NCBI GenBank assembly: GCA_943329925.2
Contig: CALQFT020000015.1
Span: 1 to 36,583 of the forward strand
Direction of reading: 5' to 3'
Source: Opitutus sp. GAS368
GTDB taxonomy: Bacteria; Verrucomicrobiota; Verrucomicrobiia; Chthoniobacterales; Chthoniobacteraceae
Length of the DNA: 36,583 bases
The notes under the pieces are model-generated. The model made no database searches. It was given only the letters and a program-made list of their open reading frames with translations, and had not been told where the DNA came from. Of this stretch, positions 33,384 through 36,583 are shown in pieces (positions within the stretch are counted from its first letter, which is position 1; each line of letters opens with the position of its first letter). Both the position numbers and the translations under genes were made by a program.

Positions 33384-35564
33384 CTATGGTGCGGACTCCA
33401 CGGACGTACTCCATCCCGCATTGCGCATGTGTCGAGCGGCTTCTTCTAGCGTAATTCTGCCCTCCCGAACGAGGGACTCGAGGGAACGGTCCAAGGTTTG
33501 CATGCCCTCACGCAATCCCATTTCGATGGCGGCAACTATCTGGTGGGTCTTGCTTTCTCGAATCAGGGTGCGCACCGCGCTGCTGGCCAAAAGCACTTCG
33601 AAAGCTGCCGCACGCGAGTCGCCATCCTTGGTGGGAATCAGCCGCTGGGAAACCACGGCGAGCAACGCGGAGGCCAGTTGGGCGCGGACTTGGTTTTGTT
33701 GGTAGGATGGGAATACGTCGATGATGCGCTCCACGGCTTGTGGGGCGTCGTTGGTGTGGAGGGTGGCCAGTACGAGGTGGCCTGTTTCTGCGGCGGTAAG
33801 GGCGGCTTGAATGGTCTCGGTGTCGCGCATTTCTCCCACAAGAATGATGTCGGGATCCTGGCGCAGGACGTATTTAAGCGCATCGGCAAAGCTTTTGGTA
33901 TCGGCGCCAACCTCGCGTTGTTCGATGGTCGCCAACCGGTTGGAATGAATGAATTCGATGGGGTCCTCCACCGTGATGATGCGGCAGTTACGAGTGGAAT
34001 TGACGCAGTCTATCAAGGTCGCCAGCGTCGTGCTTTTACCGCTGCCTGTGGGGCCTGTGATTAGAATAAGCCCTTGGGAAGCTTGGGCGAGGTTGCGCAC
34101 GGCCGCCGGCAGGCCGAGGGTCTCGATGGGTGGCAGCTTGTGGGGGATTAGGCGAATGGAAACCGCCACGGTTTGGCGTTGGTAATGCGCGTTAATACGC
34201 AACCGGACGCCGTCGGTCAGGGTGATGGCAAAATCCAGTTCCTTTTCGAGTTCAAAGCGCTCCTTTTGGGCGTGGTTTAACATACTCAGTAACAGGCGGC
34301 GTACGGCTGTGGCGGTGAGTTGTTCCGTGGCCAGGGGACAGAGCCTGCCTTGAATTCGGAGCATCGGATAAGTTCCTGCTGCCAGATGGAGGTCGCTTGC
34401 GCCATGGCGTTTGGCCGAATGCAGGAGGTTGCGCATATCCGCCGCTCCGGACAAGGAAGGCTCCTCCTGCTCGGAAGAAAATGCGATGGAACCCCGCTCT
34501 ATTCCTTGCGCGTTAAGGAGAAAGTCCTCTGGATCCGGGGCATTTTGAGTCCCGGCTTCCAACGAAATGCGCCCCGTTTTGAAAAGGTCCACCAGCGCCT
34601 GGTTGAAGGAATGCAGTCCGGCGCCTGGGCCGAGCAGTTCGGGGATTTCTTCTGTACGCCCCTCACGCACCAAACGGCGCACTGCTGGGGTGACCGTGAG
34701 CACTTCCACAGCGGGAATCTGGCCCGTGCCGCAGGCAAGTGGCAGCAGACGCTGGGAAACCACTGCCTCCAGGCAAAGCGACAAATCCTGCCGTGCCTGC
34801 GCGCGGGTGTGATCCGGGAAAAAGCTCAGAATCCGTTGCAATGTCTGGGTGGTATCCACGGTGTGCAGCGTGGAAATCACCAGATGGCCGCTGAGGGCCG
34901 CCGCTATGGCAACGCCAACGCTTTCTGCGTCTCGGATTTCGCCCAGTACGATGACATCTGGACTTTCCCGCAGCACATGGCGCAGTGCGGTTGCAAAGTC
35001 CCGTGTATCGCCGCCGACTTCGCGTTGAGTCACCAAGGAGCGCAGGTCTTCGTGCACGAACTCAACGGGATCTTCGATGGTGATGATGTGGCGGGTGAAG
35101 TTGGCGTTAATGTGGTGAATCATCGCCGCCAAGGTCGTGGATTTTCCAGAACCGGTGGCGCCGGTAACCAAAACAAGGCCGCGGCGGAGTTGCGCGAAGG
35201 TTTTTAGACTTTCCGGGAGGCAGAGTTCTTCAAAGCTTAACGCGCCTAAGGGCACTTTGCGCAACACCAGCGCCAGTCGTCTGCGGTGCAAATGCGCGTT
35301 TAGGCGGAAGCGACCCGCTTTCGGGTGGGTGAATCCCGCGTCGAGATCGCCTTCGTTGGTAAAGGCATCGTACTGTTCTGGCTGCAAAACGGTGCGTAGG
35401 GCCGTCTCTATAAACTCGCGACTCGACGCTGGGCCCGTCAGCGTTTGGATCTCGCCGTCCAGTCTACAGGAAGGAACACGGCCTTCGCCAAGGAAAAGAT
35501 CCGACGCCTGGCTGTCGGCCAGTTGTAAAAGGAGTGACTCGAATTCTAAAAAAAGCGGGTCCAT
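33384..35564 (-). CDS. pilT: Tandem fusion of two PilT/PilU-type retraction ATPases
   Basis: PilT hexamers power type IV pilus retraction. This 726-residue protein is about twice the usual PilT length and contains two complete copies. In copy 1 the Walker A is GATGSGKS (135-142), the Asp box is ITIEDPVEFVHED, the Walker B is DVIVLGEIRD and the His box is GHLVISTLHT. In copy 2 the Walker A is GPTGSGKS (504-511), the Asp box is ITVEDPIEFIHSN, the Walker B is DIILVGEMRD and the His box is GHLVLATLHTND. Copy 2 also has the PilT C-terminal motif SSAVRTLIRESKTHQI, with a looser form in copy 1 (VTPAVRRLVREGRTEEI). Both look active. No other pilus gene is in the window. Confidence 0.9.
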   Translation of the reverse strand: MDPLFLEFESLLLQLADSQASDLFLGEGRVPSCRLDGEIQTLTGPASSREFIETALRTVLQPEQYDAFTNEGDLDAGFTHPKAGRFRLNAHLHRRRLALVLRKVPLGALSFEELCLPESLKTFAQLRRGLVLVTGATGSGKSTTLAAMIHHINANFTRHIITIEDPVEFVHEDLRSLVTQREVGGDTRDFATALRHVLRESPDVIVLGEIRDAESVGVAIAAALSGHLVISTLHTVDTTQTLQRILSFFPDHTRAQARQDLSLCLEAVVSQRLLPLACGTGQIPAVEVLTVTPAVRRLVREGRTEEIPELLGPGAGLHSFNQALVDLFKTGRISLEAGTQNAPDPEDFLLNAQGIERGSIAFSSEQEEPSLSGAADMRNLLHSAKRHGASDLHLAAGTYPMLRIQGRLCPLATEQLTATAVRRLLLSMLNHAQKERFELEKELDFAITLTDGVRLRINAHYQRQTVAVSIRLIPHKLPPIETLGLPAAVRNLAQASQGLILITGPTGSGKSTTLATLIDCVNSTRNCRIITVEDPIEFIHSNRLATIEQREVGADTKSFADALKYVLRQDPDIILVGEMRDTETIQAALTAAETGHLVLATLHTNDAPQAVERIIDVFPSYQQNQVRAQLASALLAVVSQRLIPTKDGDSRAAAFEVLLASSAVRTLIRESKTHQIVAAIEMGLREGMQTLDRSLESLVREGRITLEEAARHMRNAGWSTSVESAP

Positions 35565-35584
35565 CGGGTAAGTGAGTCTGCCGG

Positions 35585-36583
35585 CTACGGCGTTAATTTT
35601 AGAAGACGCGTCTCGGTGCGCACAAACAAAGCGCCCTCCGCCGGAGCCGGGGATGCGAGGGTGCGTTCGCCTAGTTCATTGGTGGCGAGCAGTTCAAATG
35701 TCTTGGCCGCCCGCACGACAAACGTGCTTCCTGTCTCGTTTTGGAAATAAATTTTCCCCTCGGAGACAATGGGGGAGGCGGAAAAGTTGCCCGCCAAGCG
35801 CTCGCTCCACGCGACTTCGCCTGTGAGGGCGTCCACACAGGAGGCGATGCCGGCATCCGAGACGCAGAAAAGCGAGTTCTCCACAACGACCACCGAGGGA
35901 GTGTGCGGAGCGCCTTTTTTGAGCGTCCAAACGACGTTGCTTTCTGTGGCATCGCCTTTGGCTCCCGCCGGGCGAATTGCATAGAGAGTGGCTGCGTCAA
36001 ACCCAGAGCTTAAATAGAGCAGGCCGTGGGCGAACACCGGTCTTGGTACCACTGAATAGCCTTCTCCATAAGAGACTTTCCAAAGTTCTTGGCCGTCCTT
36101 GGGCGCGTATGCTCCCACAAACCCGGGGCCCGCGCTGATGATTTGTTGTACCCCATCCACCCAGATTTCTTGCGGGGTGGAGAAGGCGAACTGTTTTTTT
36201 GCAGGCGATTGGCGGTCGGTTTTCCAGCGCAAAACGCCGGTTTTAGCGTCGAGTGCAGCGACGAAGGGATTTTCTTTGCCATCGGCGCTGAAGACCAGCA
36301 TGTCGTTAACAAGGGCAGGGGAGCCACCGGTGCCATGGACGGGGGTGTATTTGAGTTCGGTCTGGGTCCAGAGGATGTTCCCGGCGAGGTCTAGGGCGGC
36401 GGTGCCCATGTGGCCGAAATGCACGTAAATGCGGCCATCAGCGACGAGTGCAGTGGGGCTGGAGGCGGTGTTTTTGCGGTGCATTTTCGCCGCCTCACCT
36501 GCCTCCGGGCGCAGCACTTCCTTATTCCAGATGAGGTTGCCTGTAGCCTGATCGATGCATAACGCGTTCAAGGTGACCTCACC
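35585..36583 (-). CDS. PQQ-type beta-propeller protein (N-terminus outside window)
   Basis: The frame is open to the window edge, reading GEVTLNALCIDQATGNLIW at the start of the visible part. The TTG at 36571 is therefore not the start, and the N-terminal part with the expected signal peptide is missing. The visible 333 residues consist of repeats of the form ALDxxTGxxxW (for example ALDLAGNILWTQ, ALDAKTGVLRWK, CVDALTGEVAWSE), typical of PQQ-like quinoprotein propellers. No heme motif or dehydrogenase active site is seen, so it may be a BamB-like or other structural propeller. It lies 20 bp upstream of the tandem pilT gene on the same strand. Confidence 0.85.
   Translation of the reverse strand, partial: GEVTLNALCIDQATGNLIWNKEVLRPEAGEAAKMHRKNTASSPTALVADGRIYVHFGHMGTAALDLAGNILWTQTELKYTPVHGTGGSPALVNDMLVFSADGKENPFVAALDAKTGVLRWKTDRQSPAKKQFAFSTPQEIWVDGVQQIISAGPGFVGAYAPKDGQELWKVSYGEGYSVVPRPVFAHGLLYLSSGFDAATLYAIRPAGAKGDATESNVVWTLKKGAPHTPSVVVVENSLFCVSDAGIASCVDALTGEVAWSERLAGNFSASPIVSEGKIYFQNETGSTFVVRAAKTFELLATNELGERTLASPAPAEGALFVRTETRLLKLTP

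Noticed and set aside
33334-33705. Plus-strand frame of 123 residues after a purine-rich GGGAGG
   Set aside because: The purine tract is about 25 bases from the ATG, too far for a ribosome site, and most of the frame is antisense to pilT.
34320-35207. 295-residue open frame antisense to the tandem pilT gene
   Set aside because: It is a shadow of a conserved, high-GC coding strand. The translation shows no domain, signal or family resemblance.

Overview
The window looks like an ordinary chromosomal stretch of a Gram-negative bacterium, most likely from the PVC group and probably Verrucomicrobiota (Opitutia-like). This placement is inference. It rests on moderate GC, an ATP synthase a subunit with its own signal peptide, a TamB/TamA outer-membrane pair, Lnt, PilT-type ATPases, a Corynebacterium-type glycogen synthase and many exported proteins. 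I see no rRNA, tRNA, CRISPR array, transposase, phage gene or defence system. No gene-free stretch exceeds 300 bases; the longest are about 250 bp (33134-33383) and 222 bp (1067-1288).

Layout: (1) 1-3660, plus strand: nusG (5' end outside the window) and rplK, then a hairpin where rplA would normally follow, then a glycogen synthase (glgA) and obgE. (2) 3747-10709, plus strand: a complete F1Fo ATP synthase operon, atpB-E-F-H-A-G-D-C. A CRP-like palindrome lies upstream of it, and several intercistronic hairpins and a 4 x 11-bp tandem repeat lie inside it. (3) 10874-18470, minus strand: tamB, tamA, an exported methyltransferase and prmA, probably one transcription unit. (4) 18608-20584, plus strand: argH and a NUDIX hydrolase. 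(5) 20615-27239: a large exported propeller/M28 peptidase/PDZ protein (minus), lnt (plus), a Nif3-like protein (minus) and a sugar phosphate isomerase-like protein (plus). (6) 27335-32563: argS (minus), a small uncharacterised protein with a ParB-like motif (plus), the hisI-trpE-trpG operon (minus) and an Hsp15-like S4 protein (plus). (7) 32708-36583, minus strand: an exported hypothetical protein, a protein made of two fused PilT ATPases, and a PQQ-type beta-propeller protein cut by the window edge.

Most genes are housekeeping: transcription and translation, energy conversion, envelope assembly, and Arg/His/Trp biosynthesis. The parts most worth a second look are the regulatory architecture of the atp operon, the tandem PilT fusion, the shortened AtpH, the tam operon with an exported methyltransferase, the multi-domain M28 protein, and the small ParB-motif protein. 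I found no convincing evidence of a wholly new system.

Several reading frames are open far upstream of the real start. I placed starts by signal peptides and family N-termini: atpB 3843, atpA 6328, tamB 18470, sugar isomerase 26208, 125-aa protein 29169, trpG 30119, S4 protein 32189.
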